A DNA stretch of 22,539 bases from DAOTUL01 sp034437435 (GTDB taxonomy: Bacteria > Chloroflexota > Anaerolineae > Aggregatilineales > Phototrophicaceae): assembly GCA_964417785.1 (NCBI GenBank), contig CAYQJO010000048.1, positions 1-22,539 of the forward strand. Direction: 5' to 3'. A program made the translations under genes and the position numbers. Of the stretch, positions 6,281 to 13,904 are shown in pieces. Below the pieces are notes generated by a model. The model ran no database searches, was not told the DNA's origin, and saw only the letters and a list, made by a program, of their open reading frames with translations. Within the stretch, counting starts at the first letter, position 1. Each line of letters opens with the position of its first letter.

Positions 6281-7612
6281 TCAGCCGAGTATCTTGGCCT
6301 CAATCGCGCTCTGCAGCCGTTCACGTACTCGCTCAAACGGGATACGTTGTAGCAGTTCATCGAAGAAGCCGTCGATCACCATCAACTGCGCCTCATTGCG
6401 TGAAATACCCCGGCTCATCAGATAATAGATCGGCTCTTCTTCAAGCGTCCCGAAGGTCGCCGCATGTGAACAGGCGACATCGTCTGCTTCGATTTCCAGA
6501 CCGGGAATGCTGTCCATGCGCGTATCGTCACTCAACAGCAGATTGCGGCATACCTGGAAACCGTCGATCTTTTGCATCTTCGGCAGCGACTTAATCATCC
6601 CCTGCCATACCGTGCGGGCCTGATCTTTGCCAGCACCCTTGAACAGCAGGTCAGAAGTCGTCAGCGGCGCATTGTGGTTCTGCTGTGTATCCAGGTCAAA
6701 ATGCTGGTTCTTATCCGCAAAGAAGAAACCAGACATCCGACCGTTAGCGCCAGGCCCGTCGATTTCCAGTTCCATATAGGCTTTGGTCAGCTTGCTGCCC
6801 ATCACACCGGCGATCCAATCAAGTTGGCCGTCACGGCCCACCCGTCCGCGCTGGTGACTGAATTCGTAGGTGTTACGATTCCAGTCCTGGAGCGCGACGT
6901 AGGTCAGATTACCGTTGTCACCCACCAGAAGCTCGGTCGCACCGATATAGGTGGACTGGGCCTCGCCATCGGCAGAAGCATACTCGACCTGCATGGTCGC
7001 CTGGGCATTCTCCTCCACGACCACCAGAACGTGACCCAATGTTGCACCACTGTGAAGGTTATACATCACCACATGCAGCGGCAGTTCCGCCACCACATTG
7101 CGCGGCACATACAGGAATACGCCATGTGTCCACATTGCCCCATGCAGCGCCGCGAACTTGCCGTCGGTTGGCTGAACAGCGCGGGTCATCAGATTGGCCC
7201 TGACCAGATCGGGGTGTTCGCGCACCGCCGTCTGCAAATCGGTAAAAATCACGCCTTTGCTGGCGAGTTCCCCGGCAAACTCATAAGACACAATCTTGCC
7301 ATCCACGAACATTAGTGTACCGCCTTCGCCGTCGCCCAACAGCGGTTCCCGGTTCGCCAATGGCACCGTCTCGACAGTGGCACCGTTGGACGAGGCCAGC
7401 TTATCGGCCTCGTCCCAGCGGATGCTGCGGTAATCCGTCCTCCGCCACTCTTCATCTCGGAGGGTCGGCATGGGCATGGCTTCGTACTGCTCCCAGGCAG
7501 CCAGCCGCGCTTCTAGCAGCCACTGCGGCTCGTTATTGGCTTTGCTGATTGCTTCAACATCTGCCCGCTTATAGCTGGGGGCAGCGTTGGAACGACGTCT
7601 TGCTACGACCAC
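6281..7612 (-). CDS. sufD: SufD, Fe-S cluster scaffold subunit
   Basis: A 443-residue right-handed beta-helix protein that pairs with SufB in the SufBC2D scaffold. The N-terminal helical region carries NEPQWLLEARLAAWEQYEAMPMP and the WRRTDYRSI motif of SufD. The C-terminal core has DDTRMDSIPGLEIEADDVACSHAATFGTLEEEPIYYLMSRGI, including the conserved C-S-H (equivalent of E. coli SufD His360). A start 10 codons further upstream is open, but the GTG at 7612 sits 5 nt after a perfect AAGGAGG that overlaps the sufB TAA stop (7623-7625), so I choose it. Confidence 0.95.
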   Translation of the reverse strand: MVVARRRSNAAPSYKRADVEAISKANNEPQWLLEARLAAWEQYEAMPMPTLRDEEWRRTDYRSIRWDEADKLASSNGATVETVPLANREPLLGDGEGGTLMFVDGKIVSYEFAGELASKGVIFTDLQTAVREHPDLVRANLMTRAVQPTDGKFAALHGAMWTHGVFLYVPRNVVAELPLHVVMYNLHSGATLGHVLVVVEENAQATMQVEYASADGEAQSTYIGATELLVGDNGNLTYVALQDWNRNTYEFSHQRGRVGRDGQLDWIAGVMGSKLTKAYMELEIDGPGANGRMSGFFFADKNQHFDLDTQQNHNAPLTTSDLLFKGAGKDQARTVWQGMIKSLPKMQKIDGFQVCRNLLLSDDTRMDSIPGLEIEADDVACSHAATFGTLEEEPIYYLMSRGISRNEAQLMVIDGFFDELLQRIPFERVRERLQSAIEAKILG

Positions 7613-7622
7613 ATTGTCCTCC

Positions 7623-9077
7623 TTAACCAATCGAGCCTTCAAGCTGAATCTGGATCAGGCGGTTCATCTCCAACGCATATTCCATCGGGAGTTCTTTCAC
7701 CAGCGGTTCCAGGAAACCGTTCACCACCATCGCATTCGCCTCGTCCTCGCTCAGGCCCCGGCTCATCAGGTAGAAGAGTTGATCTTCACCCACCTTGCTG
7801 ACCGACGCTTCGTGACCCATCGTGACGCGCTCGTTCTCAATCTCGATATACGGGTAAGTGTCGGACCGACTGGCATCGTCCAGCAGCAGCGCATCACACA
7901 CCACATTGCTCTTGACGTTCTCGGCATCTTCCGCCACCTTCAGCAAGCCGCGATAGCTGGCACGCCCGCCGTCCTTACTGATCGACTTGCTGATAATCTG
8001 GCTGGTGGTGTTGGGGGCCAGATGTGTGATCTTGGCACCAGCATCCTGGTGCTGGCCCTGGCCCGCAAAGGCAATTGAGAGAACCTCGCCGTGTGCACCC
8101 TCTTCCTTGAGGATAACCGCCGGGTACTTCATGGTAAGCTTACTACCGAGATTGGCGTCCACCCATTCCATGGTCGCATTCTTATACGCTTCAGCCCGCT
8201 TGGTCACCAGGTTATAGACGTTGTTGGACCAGTTCTGGATCGTCGTGTAGCGGCAGCGGCCACCTTCCTTGACGATAATCTCCACCACAGCGCTATGTAG
8301 GCTGTCGGAGCTATAGGTCGGGGCGGTGCAGCCCTCTACATAGTGAACATAAGCACCCTCATCGACGATAATCAGGGTGCGCTCAAACTGGCCCATGTTG
8401 CGGGTGTTGATGCGGAAATACGCCTGAAGCGGCATCTGGACATGCACACCCGGTGGCACGTAAATGAACGAGCCTCCCGACCACACCGCCGTATTCAGTG
8501 CGGCGAACTTATTGTCGTTATAGGGGATCGTCTTGCCGAAGTATTCGCGCACCAGTTCGGGATGTTCACGCAGGCCAGAGTCCATGTCCATAAAGATCAC
8601 ACCCTGGGATTCCAGGCTTTCTTGGACGTTATGGTAAACCGACTCCGAGTCGTACTGCGCACTCACACCCTGAAGGTATTTCTGCTCAGCCTCGGGGATA
8701 CCCAGGCGGTCAAATGTCCGCTTGATCTCTTCCGGCACCTCATCCCAGGTTCGACCGGCATGATCCGTCGCTCGCATGAAGTAGTAGATGTCGTCAAAGT
8801 TAATTTCATCAAGCAGACCACCACCACCCCACTGTGGCATGGTGCGTGAGGCAAAATGCTCATACGCTTGCAGCCGGATTTCAGTCATCCATTCCGGCTC
8901 GTTCTTCAGTTCGCTAATGGCACGAACGGTCTGAACATCCAGGCCCTTCTCACTGGCATAAGCGTATTTAACGTCGTCGTCGTGGAAACCGTAGGTTTCG
9001 TCATAATCAGTACGCACACCGCGTAATGACTGTTCTTCATTGGTAAGCTGCTTTTCACTCTGAACAATATCGACCAT
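7623..9077 (-). CDS. sufB: SufB, Fe-S cluster scaffold subunit
   Basis: A 484-residue core scaffold of the SufBC2D complex. Signature stretches are ISELKNEPEWMTEIRLQAYEHF, GGSFIYVPPGVHVQMPLQAYFRINT, HYVEGCTAPTYSSDSLHS with Cys250 (equivalent of E. coli Cys254, sulfur entry), CRYTTIQNWSNNVYNLVTKRA, and the C-terminal EHEA-like GHEASVSKVGEDQLFYLMSRGLSEDEA. The position of E. coli Cys405 is not Cys here (LLLDDASRSDT), as in SufU-type systems of Gram-positives. The ATG at 9077 has AAGGA about 12 nt upstream. The gap to sufC is 34 bp. Confidence 0.97.
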   Translation of the reverse strand: MVDIVQSEKQLTNEEQSLRGVRTDYDETYGFHDDDVKYAYASEKGLDVQTVRAISELKNEPEWMTEIRLQAYEHFASRTMPQWGGGGLLDEINFDDIYYFMRATDHAGRTWDEVPEEIKRTFDRLGIPEAEQKYLQGVSAQYDSESVYHNVQESLESQGVIFMDMDSGLREHPELVREYFGKTIPYNDNKFAALNTAVWSGGSFIYVPPGVHVQMPLQAYFRINTRNMGQFERTLIIVDEGAYVHYVEGCTAPTYSSDSLHSAVVEIIVKEGGRCRYTTIQNWSNNVYNLVTKRAEAYKNATMEWVDANLGSKLTMKYPAVILKEEGAHGEVLSIAFAGQGQHQDAGAKITHLAPNTTSQIISKSISKDGGRASYRGLLKVAEDAENVKSNVVCDALLLDDASRSDTYPYIEIENERVTMGHEASVSKVGEDQLFYLMSRGLSEDEANAMVVNGFLEPLVKELPMEYALEMNRLIQIQLEGSIG

Positions 9078-9111
9078 CGTCAGTCAGTCCTTTACATTAA
9101 ACCATACAAAA

Positions 9112-9891
9112 TTACTGAGGGAGCGCGTACTTTTCACGGATCCAGTCATATCCCGACTCTTCCAGCTTCAGCGCCAGTTCCGCGCCGCCGCTCTCAGCGA
9201 TCCGCCCTTCATACATGATATGGACAAATTCGGGCTTGATGTAGTTGAGAATACGCTGGTAGTGGGTAATAACCAGCACACCGAGTCCAGGTCCCATCAA
9301 GGTATTGACACCTTCAGACACGATGCGCAGTGCGTCAATATCCAGGCCAGAGTCGGTTTCATCCAAAACAGCAATGCTCGGTTCCAACGTCGCCATCTGC
9401 AACACTTCCGCACGCTTTTTCTCACCGCCGCTGAAGCCCTCGTTCAGATAGCGACCAGCAAAGCTGTGATCAACATGTAACTGGTCCATTTTTGAACGCA
9501 GCAGGCGTGTAAACTGCGGGACCGGAATACCCTTGCTCTCCGGGTCTTCAGCTTTCATCCGGGCGTTAATCGCACTGCGCAAGAACTTCGCCAGCGTCAC
9601 ACCAGGAATAGCGACCGGATACTGAAACGCCAGGAACAGGCCAGCACGGCTGCGCTCATCTGGCTCCATTTCCAGAACATCCTCGCCATCAAGCAGAATT
9701 TCCCCACCGGTGACTTCATATGCTGGGTTACCCATCAACACATTCGCCAGGGTGCTTTTACCGGAGCCGTTTGGCCCCATCAATGCGTGAATTTCGCCCT
9801 GTTTGATCGTCAGGTTAACGCCGCGAAGAATCTCTTCTTCTTCACCTTCGACCACACAGTGCAGGTTGCGGATTTCAAGTGTTGCGCCCAT
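9112..9891 (-). CDS. sufC: SufC, ABC-type ATPase of the SUF complex
   Basis: A 259-residue ABC ATPase that drives the conformational change of SufB-SufD during cluster assembly. Walker A is GPNGSGKST (residues 39-47), the Q-loop is FLAFQYP (Gln90), and the signature is FSGGEKKRAE (153-162). Walker B is IAVLDETDSGLDIDAL (173-188), the SufC-specific form, and the switch is His210 in VITHYQR. The first gene of the operon, it starts at the ATG 9891 with a GGAGGA ribosome-binding site. The leader of about 78 nt follows a near-consensus promoter at 9976-10004. The order sufC-sufB-sufD-sufS-sufU is the common one in Gram-positive-type SUF systems. Confidence 0.97.
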   Translation of the reverse strand: MGATLEIRNLHCVVEGEEEEILRGVNLTIKQGEIHALMGPNGSGKSTLANVLMGNPAYEVTGGEILLDGEDVLEMEPDERSRAGLFLAFQYPVAIPGVTLAKFLRSAINARMKAEDPESKGIPVPQFTRLLRSKMDQLHVDHSFAGRYLNEGFSGGEKKRAEVLQMATLEPSIAVLDETDSGLDIDALRIVSEGVNTLMGPGLGVLVITHYQRILNYIKPEFVHIMYEGRIAESGGAELALKLEESGYDWIREKYALPQ

Positions 9892-9975
9892 GAGGGGTGC
9901 TTCCTCCTACCATCTTCTCACGGTTGTTTAATGTATGTTAACTTTATTGTGTACCCGAAGGTATTTCACATTTTG

Positions 9976-10004
9976 AGTATATCAGGCGGATGTACTGGTG
10001 TCAA
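9976..10004 (-). promoter_or_regulatory. Strong sigma70-type promoter of the suf operon
   Basis: On the minus strand there is a perfect TTGACA (9999-10004), a 17-bp spacer ending in TGA, and TATACT (9976-9981), giving an extended -10 as well. Transcription would begin near 9969. The leader holds a short UACC-UUCG-GGUA tetraloop hairpin (9952-9963) and an imperfect dyad GTTTAA/TTAAC (9926-9942, plus strand) that could bind a regulator. I do not recognise an IscR or SufR site. Confidence 0.85.
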
Positions 10005-10067
10005 TATTTATGATATTTATTGTAAAAATTGGTTGCATATTTCACCACCCTCTCATCTAATCTGATT

Positions 10068-10073
10068 TATAAT
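10068..10073 (+). promoter_or_regulatory. Likely -10 element of the sufT-like gene
   Basis: A perfect TATAAT lies 33 bp before the ATG at 10107. No good -35 is seen 16-18 bp upstream, so it may need an activator. It is divergent from the suf promoter, with the two -10 elements about 86 bp apart. Confidence 0.5.
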
Positions 10074-10106
10074 GAGCGAGATCGAAAACACGAGAGGTAC
10101 AGTTAC

Positions 10107-10409
10107 ATGCAAGTTCAAAGCAAACAAGAAGGGCTGATGGAAGCGCTTCGTACAGTCATCGATCCCGAAATCGGGATGAATGTTGTTGAACTCGGTCTGA
10201 TACGCAACGTCGATATTGGCGACGACCGCGCACACATCAACATGATTATGACTACACCCTTCTGCCCCTACGCCCCCCAATTGTTGGAGCAGTCACGCCG
10301 CACGGCTCAGGACTATCTGGGCGTACCAACTACCATCGAAATGGGCCTTGAGATGTGGGACCCAAGCATGATGGAAGAGGGCGCTGCCAATGACTGGGGA
10401 CTGTTCTAA
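10107..10409 (+). CDS. sufT: MIP18/DUF59-family Fe-S maturation factor (SufT-like)
   Basis: A 100-residue protein. Family landmarks are the opening helix and turn ALRTVIDPEIGMNVVELGLIRNV (DPE at 19-21, the 'D-P-E-x-x-x-x-x-V-x-L-G-L' motif) and TTPFCPYAPQL with the conserved Cys53. In this family (SufT, eukaryotic CIA2/MIP18, PaaD) the proteins help deliver Fe-S clusters to apo-targets. The C-terminus, DPSMMEEGAANDWGLF, is family-like for the stand-alone version. The start is the ATG at 10107, with GAGAGGT about 9 nt upstream. A start further upstream at 10029 would contain the TATAAT and is unlikely. Its position, divergent from the SUF operon and sharing its intergenic region, supports the role. 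The exact symbol is less certain than the family. Confidence 0.9.
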   Translation: MQVQSKQEGLMEALRTVIDPEIGMNVVELGLIRNVDIGDDRAHINMIMTTPFCPYAPQLLEQSRRTAQDYLGVPTTIEMGLEMWDPSMMEEGAANDWGLF

Positions 10410-10416
10410 AAAATGG

Positions 10417-10442
10417 CATGCCGGGGGATCAATCCCCCGGCA
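10417..10442 (-). terminator. Convergent terminator between the sufT-like and M23 genes
   Basis: TGCCGGGGGAT and ATCCCCCGGCA form a perfect GC-rich hairpin (10419-10442). On the minus strand it is followed after 5 nt by ATTTTTTAG, a U-tract, so it best terminates the selD-M23 transcript. On the plus side no U-tract follows, but it may still stop the sufT-like gene 10 bp upstream. Confidence 0.75.
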
Positions 10443-10445
10443 CAC

Positions 10446-12563
10446 TCAGGGCCTGTTATTGCGAATGAACACTAACGGGTCGATGTAATCCCGCAAAATA
10501 CGGGTGCGATCCTTACCGGGCCAATCCGCCGGGTTGATTTCAAGGCGCGTCGTCGGGCTGATGTCAAAGTGCAGGTGGGCGATAAAGCGACCGAAGCCGT
10601 TGCCAATTTCGGCAATCTGGTCGCCACGCTTCACGCGGTCACCGGCTTCTACCAGCATATTCTGCACATGCCCGTAGCGCGTGTAAAACACCGGTCCATC
10701 GGGCTGCTTCAATGGGTCATGCCGGATCACCATCACATTGCCCCAGATGTTAAGCCGGGCAGCGAACACAACTTCACCGTTGGCCGGTGAGTACACCGGC
10801 ATGCCCAGATCAGTGTTACCGGCAGCACCCCAGTTCAGATCGGCTCCGGTATGATACGCCTCACGCGAAGTCCCCTCAAAATACAACTCACCGTAGGGGC
10901 TTGCATCACGCCAACCTGCCGGCCACACAATCGGACCGCGCCGTTCATCGTCAGTACCAACGGGCGAGTCAAAGCCATCGGAAACCGGCACACCATCAAT
11001 AATATCCGGTTGATCCGGGTCGGGCGTGGGATCAGTCGGCAGCACAATGATCTGGCGCACCCGCACCGCATCAAAAGCAATTTCTTTGCCGGTCTCGCCG
11101 GTTACATCGTTCAAAAACACCTTTCCAGCATTCGTCTGCCCCTGAACCAGATCGAAAATCCCCAGCGGCACCCATTCATTGCGATGAATCGCCTGATTCA
11201 GATCGACGATGACCTCAGTATTGGTCCCCCGAATACCGTGAATCTTGTAGCGTGCGCGTCGTGTGGTTGAATGCCGGGCTGGAATGAAGACAGAAATCTG
11301 GTAAATGCCCGACTCGGTGATGTCAGTCCGCCATTCCGCCCAGACCTTGCTCGTGCGCGGCTCGGTCGTCGTATAGAAAGCATCCCAATCGAACGCCCCC
11401 CGGAATCGCACCAGTTCCTCACGACCGGTATACGTTCCGCTGCGATAACCGTCCTGCCCGGCGAAGATAATCACCGTCCGGCCATACTGAGTCCCTGGTG
11501 GTGGCTTTTCGGTTGGATCAGTCGGTCGCTCGATCTCCGTATCAATGGGCAGGTTGACCGACTCCCACTGAGCAATAATGCCATAACGCCACCAGCTTAC
11601 CCCCGTCGCCCAGAAACGCCGGGTCGCAACCGAATGGGCTTCGCGCTGCTCTTCGACCGTCGCATCGCCCTGCAAAATCGGGATGATGGGCCGGCCATAA
11701 TCACCCCACGCCTGGTACGCCTCATCCAGGACATCCCCCACATCGCGCCGGAACGTCTTCCAGTAACACATGGGATGCACGCTGTTGATGAAAGGCTGCC
11801 ACTCTTCAGGATGAATCCGGTCGTAGTGTGTGCTGCGCGAATCGACCGCCATACCGATATGGAAACGGCTGTCCAGTGAGCGACGCAAAGTCGTCATCAG
11901 CGGGCGCACGGGTTCAGGACCCACCTGCCAGTACCCCTCAAACGGCTCCACATCCAGAATCAGCGATTGAACGCCAGGACGCTGCACAGCCTGAATGATC
12001 ACGCTGGCTTCGCCGTCTACATCCACACCTTTAACCACCGACCATGCGTGAAACTCCAGGTCGTACCGTTGCAGTGTACTCACCCAACGGTCGATATCGT
12101 TCGGGCCGTTAATCGCCATATCACCGCTGTCATAGCGACCCTGCCAGCTATTGCCATCAGTCACTTTAACCCACACCTGGGTGACATTCGGAGCGTTACG
12201 CCGGAGGTTTTGCGCCAATTGCTCTATCGTCGTTTCGGGAACGGCCTGTCCCTTCCAATGCCATACCGCCACCGCCGTATCATAGGGTGTGCGCGGAAAA
12301 TCTGGCGGTTCGTAGGGTTGTACTGGTTCGAAGGACACAACGCCACTGAACACCCAGCCAGCTACGTTGCTTTGCTCCACCCACACCCAATCGCTGCTGT
12401 TGCTCTGCGGATAGTATGTGACCTGAGTCCCGTTCACAATGTCGCCAATGTCGGTGTACTGCGTCCCAGGGCCGGTACGCACATTGGCATATCCAGCGCG
12501 AGTGTTGGCAATAGCTGTTTGCCCTGCACCGGCATTCGGTGGTTTAGGGACCGGCGTTGTCAT
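10446..12563 (-). CDS. Multidomain SH3b / GH-like barrel / M23 metallopeptidase protein
   Basis: A 705-residue protein, probably a peptidoglycan-targeting enzyme. In order: an SH3b domain (about 20-80; ANVRTGPGTQYTDIGDIVNG .. VAGWVFSGVV), then a TIM-barrel-like region (about 90-350; TAVAVWHWKG, VWVKVTDGNSW, SLILDVEPFEGYW, HPMCYWKTF) resembling glycoside-hydrolase-like barrels. Next is a beta-rich module (about 370-500; GIYQISVFIPARHSTTRRARYKIHG) like golvesin/CBM domains, then a DPTPDPDQPD linker. Last is an M23 (LytM) domain with zinc-site residues His571 and Asp575 (YHTGADLNW) and His663/His665 (HLHFD), so it looks catalytically complete. The ATG at 12563 has GGAG 6 nt upstream. A GTG four codons earlier is less likely. 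No signal peptide or TM helix is visible, which is odd for such an architecture. It follows selD by 23 bp. Confidence 0.88.
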   Translation of the reverse strand: MTTPVPKPPNAGAGQTAIANTRAGYANVRTGPGTQYTDIGDIVNGTQVTYYPQSNSSDWVWVEQSNVAGWVFSGVVSFEPVQPYEPPDFPRTPYDTAVAVWHWKGQAVPETTIEQLAQNLRRNAPNVTQVWVKVTDGNSWQGRYDSGDMAINGPNDIDRWVSTLQRYDLEFHAWSVVKGVDVDGEASVIIQAVQRPGVQSLILDVEPFEGYWQVGPEPVRPLMTTLRRSLDSRFHIGMAVDSRSTHYDRIHPEEWQPFINSVHPMCYWKTFRRDVGDVLDEAYQAWGDYGRPIIPILQGDATVEEQREAHSVATRRFWATGVSWWRYGIIAQWESVNLPIDTEIERPTDPTEKPPPGTQYGRTVIIFAGQDGYRSGTYTGREELVRFRGAFDWDAFYTTTEPRTSKVWAEWRTDITESGIYQISVFIPARHSTTRRARYKIHGIRGTNTEVIVDLNQAIHRNEWVPLGIFDLVQGQTNAGKVFLNDVTGETGKEIAFDAVRVRQIIVLPTDPTPDPDQPDIIDGVPVSDGFDSPVGTDDERRGPIVWPAGWRDASPYGELYFEGTSREAYHTGADLNWGAAGNTDLGMPVYSPANGEVVFAARLNIWGNVMVIRHDPLKQPDGPVFYTRYGHVQNMLVEAGDRVKRGDQIAEIGNGFGRFIAHLHFDISPTTRLEINPADWPGKDRTRILRDYIDPLVFIRNNRP

Positions 12564-12586
12564 AGTTAGCTCCACTTCTGCGTTGG

Positions 12587-13645
12587 CTAGCGCGTGATAA
12601 TCAGACCGGGCAAGCCATCGCGGACTTCACCAATAATTGCGGCTTCATCCCCCGCCGCGATCACATCTTCTACCAATGCTTGCGCCCGATCGGGGCTGAC
12701 AGCTATCAGCAGGCCACCTGATGTCTGTGGGTCAAACAACAGGTCTTCCTGATAGTCTTCAAAATCATCGTCAAAGCGCACCCACTGCTCGAAGTAGCGC
12801 CGGTTATTGCCCTTACCACCGGGAAACAAGTCCTGTAGGGCATAAACTTCGGCTCCCGGAAGCCAGCGCAAGCTGGAATAGGCGATACGCAAAGTCACCC
12901 CACTGGCCGCCGCCATCTCATAGGCATGGCCGGTCAGGCCGTAGCCCGTGATATCGGTCATGGCATGTACGTTGATCTCACGGGCCAGACGCGCACTCTC
13001 GCGGTTAAGCCGCGCCATTACAGCGACAGCCGCAGCCACATGCACTTCGTCTGCTTGCTGGTTCTTCAGCGCAGTTGTGATCACACCCGAACCAAGCGGC
13101 TTGGTCAAAATCAGTTGGTCGCCGGCTCGCGCCCCGCCCTTCGTAATGAGCGCATCCGGATGCACGACACCCGTCACAGCCAATCCGTACTTCGGCTCTT
13201 TATCGGTGACGGTATGCCCACCAGCAATCACAATCCCGGCTTCCAGCACCTTCTCAGCCCCGCCACGCAGAATCTCGGTCAACAACGGCAAACCATAGCC
13301 ATCGGGGTAGGCCACCAGATTGATCGCCATCACAGGATCACCGCCCATCGCGTAAATATCGCTCAGGGCATTGGCAGCCGCAATCGCACCGAAGTCGTAT
13401 GGTTCATCGACGACTGGCGGGAAGAAATCCATGGTCGAGATGATCGCCTGCTCCGCACTAATCCGGTACACGGCGGCATCATCTGGCTTATCTATTCCCA
13501 CCAGCAGCGATGGGAAATTGTCGGGAGGGAAAATCCCGTTTAACGGCTGCAAAACTTGCGCCAGGTCCTCCGGACCTAATTTAGACGCTCACCCAGCACA
13601 GGTTGCCAGGGCTGTCAGCCGGATTTTCTTTTCCTGCTTATCCAT
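12587..13645 (-). CDS. selD: SelD, selenide water dikinase, itself a selenoprotein (in-frame TGA = Sec19)
   Basis: SelD makes selenophosphate from selenide and ATP for selenocysteine and selenouridine synthesis. From TTG 13552 the frame would give 321 residues without the catalytic N-terminus. Reading upstream in the same frame gives ATG (13645), KKIRLTALATCAG, TGA (13589-13591), then ASKLGPEDLAQVLQPL. This is the canonical SelD N-terminus, with the TGA aligned to E. coli Cys17 and Lys22 to the essential Lys20. The second motif Cys (Cys19) is Ser here. A SECIS-like hairpin starts 11 nt after the TGA. With Sec the protein is 352 residues, normal for SelD. Other motifs are GIDKPDDAAVY, STMDFFPPVVDEPYDFGAIAAANALSDIYAMGG, AGGHTV, TDITGYGLTGH and FDPQTSGGLL. 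A purine-rich GGAAAG lies 4 nt before the ATG. Confidence 0.95.
13563..13591 (-). promoter_or_regulatory. Bacterial SECIS element in selD, with its UGA codon
   Basis: On the minus strand the TGA (13589-13591) is followed by an 11-nt spacer, then AGGTCC (13572-13577), loop GGA, and GGACCT (13563-13568). This is a perfect 6-bp stem, or 5 bp with a CGGAG loop. A G within the first two apical-loop bases and an 11-nt distance from the UGA match the bacterial SECIS pattern known from E. coli fdhF. It lies within the coding sequence, as bacterial SECIS elements do. Confidence 0.88.
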
Positions 13646-13744
13646 ACAACTTTCCAACTTTCTTGACGGCTCGTCATGTTACCAGCGAAGAAAACTACCC
13701 GCCAGAGTTGGTTTGGCAAAAACGGCTCGACAATGATCTGGCAC

Positions 13745-13773
13745 TTGCCACAAATGGGGGTGTCGGCTATACT
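13745..13773 (+). promoter_or_regulatory. Promoter of tRNA-Pro
   Basis: TTGCCA (5/6 to TTGACA), an exact 17-bp spacer, and TATACT (5/6). Transcription would start near 13780, 15 nt ahead of the tRNA. The selD start (13645) is divergent and about 100 bp away; I see no convincing selD promoter in between. Confidence 0.82.
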
Positions 13774-13794
13774 CACTCCCATTACACCAATATT

Positions 13795-13868
13795 CGGGGT
13801 GTGGCGCAGCCCGGTAGCGCGCTTGCATGGGGTGTAAGAGGTCCAGGGTTCGAATCCCTGCACCCCGA
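13795..13868 (+). tRNA. tRNA-Pro (anticodon GGG)
   Basis: A full cloverleaf. The acceptor CGGGGTG pairs with CACCCCG, and the discriminator is A. The D-arm is GCGC/GCGC with loop AGCCCGGTA. The anticodon stem CTTGC/GTAAG (one G-U) encloses ATGGGGT, giving anticodon GGG. The T-arm is CAGGG-TTCGAAT-CCCTG. C1-G72 is typical of bacterial tRNA-Pro. CCA is not encoded (A-C-A follows). Confidence 0.96.
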
Positions 13869-13875
13869 CATATAC

Positions 13876-13900
13876 ACAGCCACCACACGGTGGCTGTTTT
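13876..13900 (+). terminator. Rho-independent terminator of tRNA-Pro
   Basis: ACAGCCACC / GGTGGCTGT is a perfect 9-bp stem with an ACAC loop, followed directly by TTTGATT. It begins 7 nt after the tRNA and lies between it and the end of the convergent lipoprotein gene. Confidence 0.87.
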
Positions 13901-13904
13901 GATT

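Noticed and set aside
6572..8849. Several plus-strand open frames across sufD and sufB
   Set aside because: Histidine- and arginine-rich shadows of the real minus-strand genes, with no ribosome-binding sites or recognisable motifs.
13552..13552. TTG at 13552 as the start of selD
   Set aside because: It would remove the catalytic N-terminus. The TGA-containing upstream frame matches SelD closely and has a SECIS-like hairpin.
13589..13591. Reading the TGA as a nonsense mutation (pseudogene)
   Set aside because: It falls exactly at the residue where known Sec-SelD proteins carry selenocysteine, and a hairpin follows at the proper distance. The rest of the gene is intact.
13795..13868. tRNA-Pro as an integration site for a mobile element
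   Set aside because: No integrase, no repeated 3' tRNA fragment and no foreign-looking genes were seen nearby.
13603..13902. Plus-strand open frame covering the tRNA-Pro region
   Set aside because: It reads through a tRNA and a terminator hairpin, and the promoter lies inside it.
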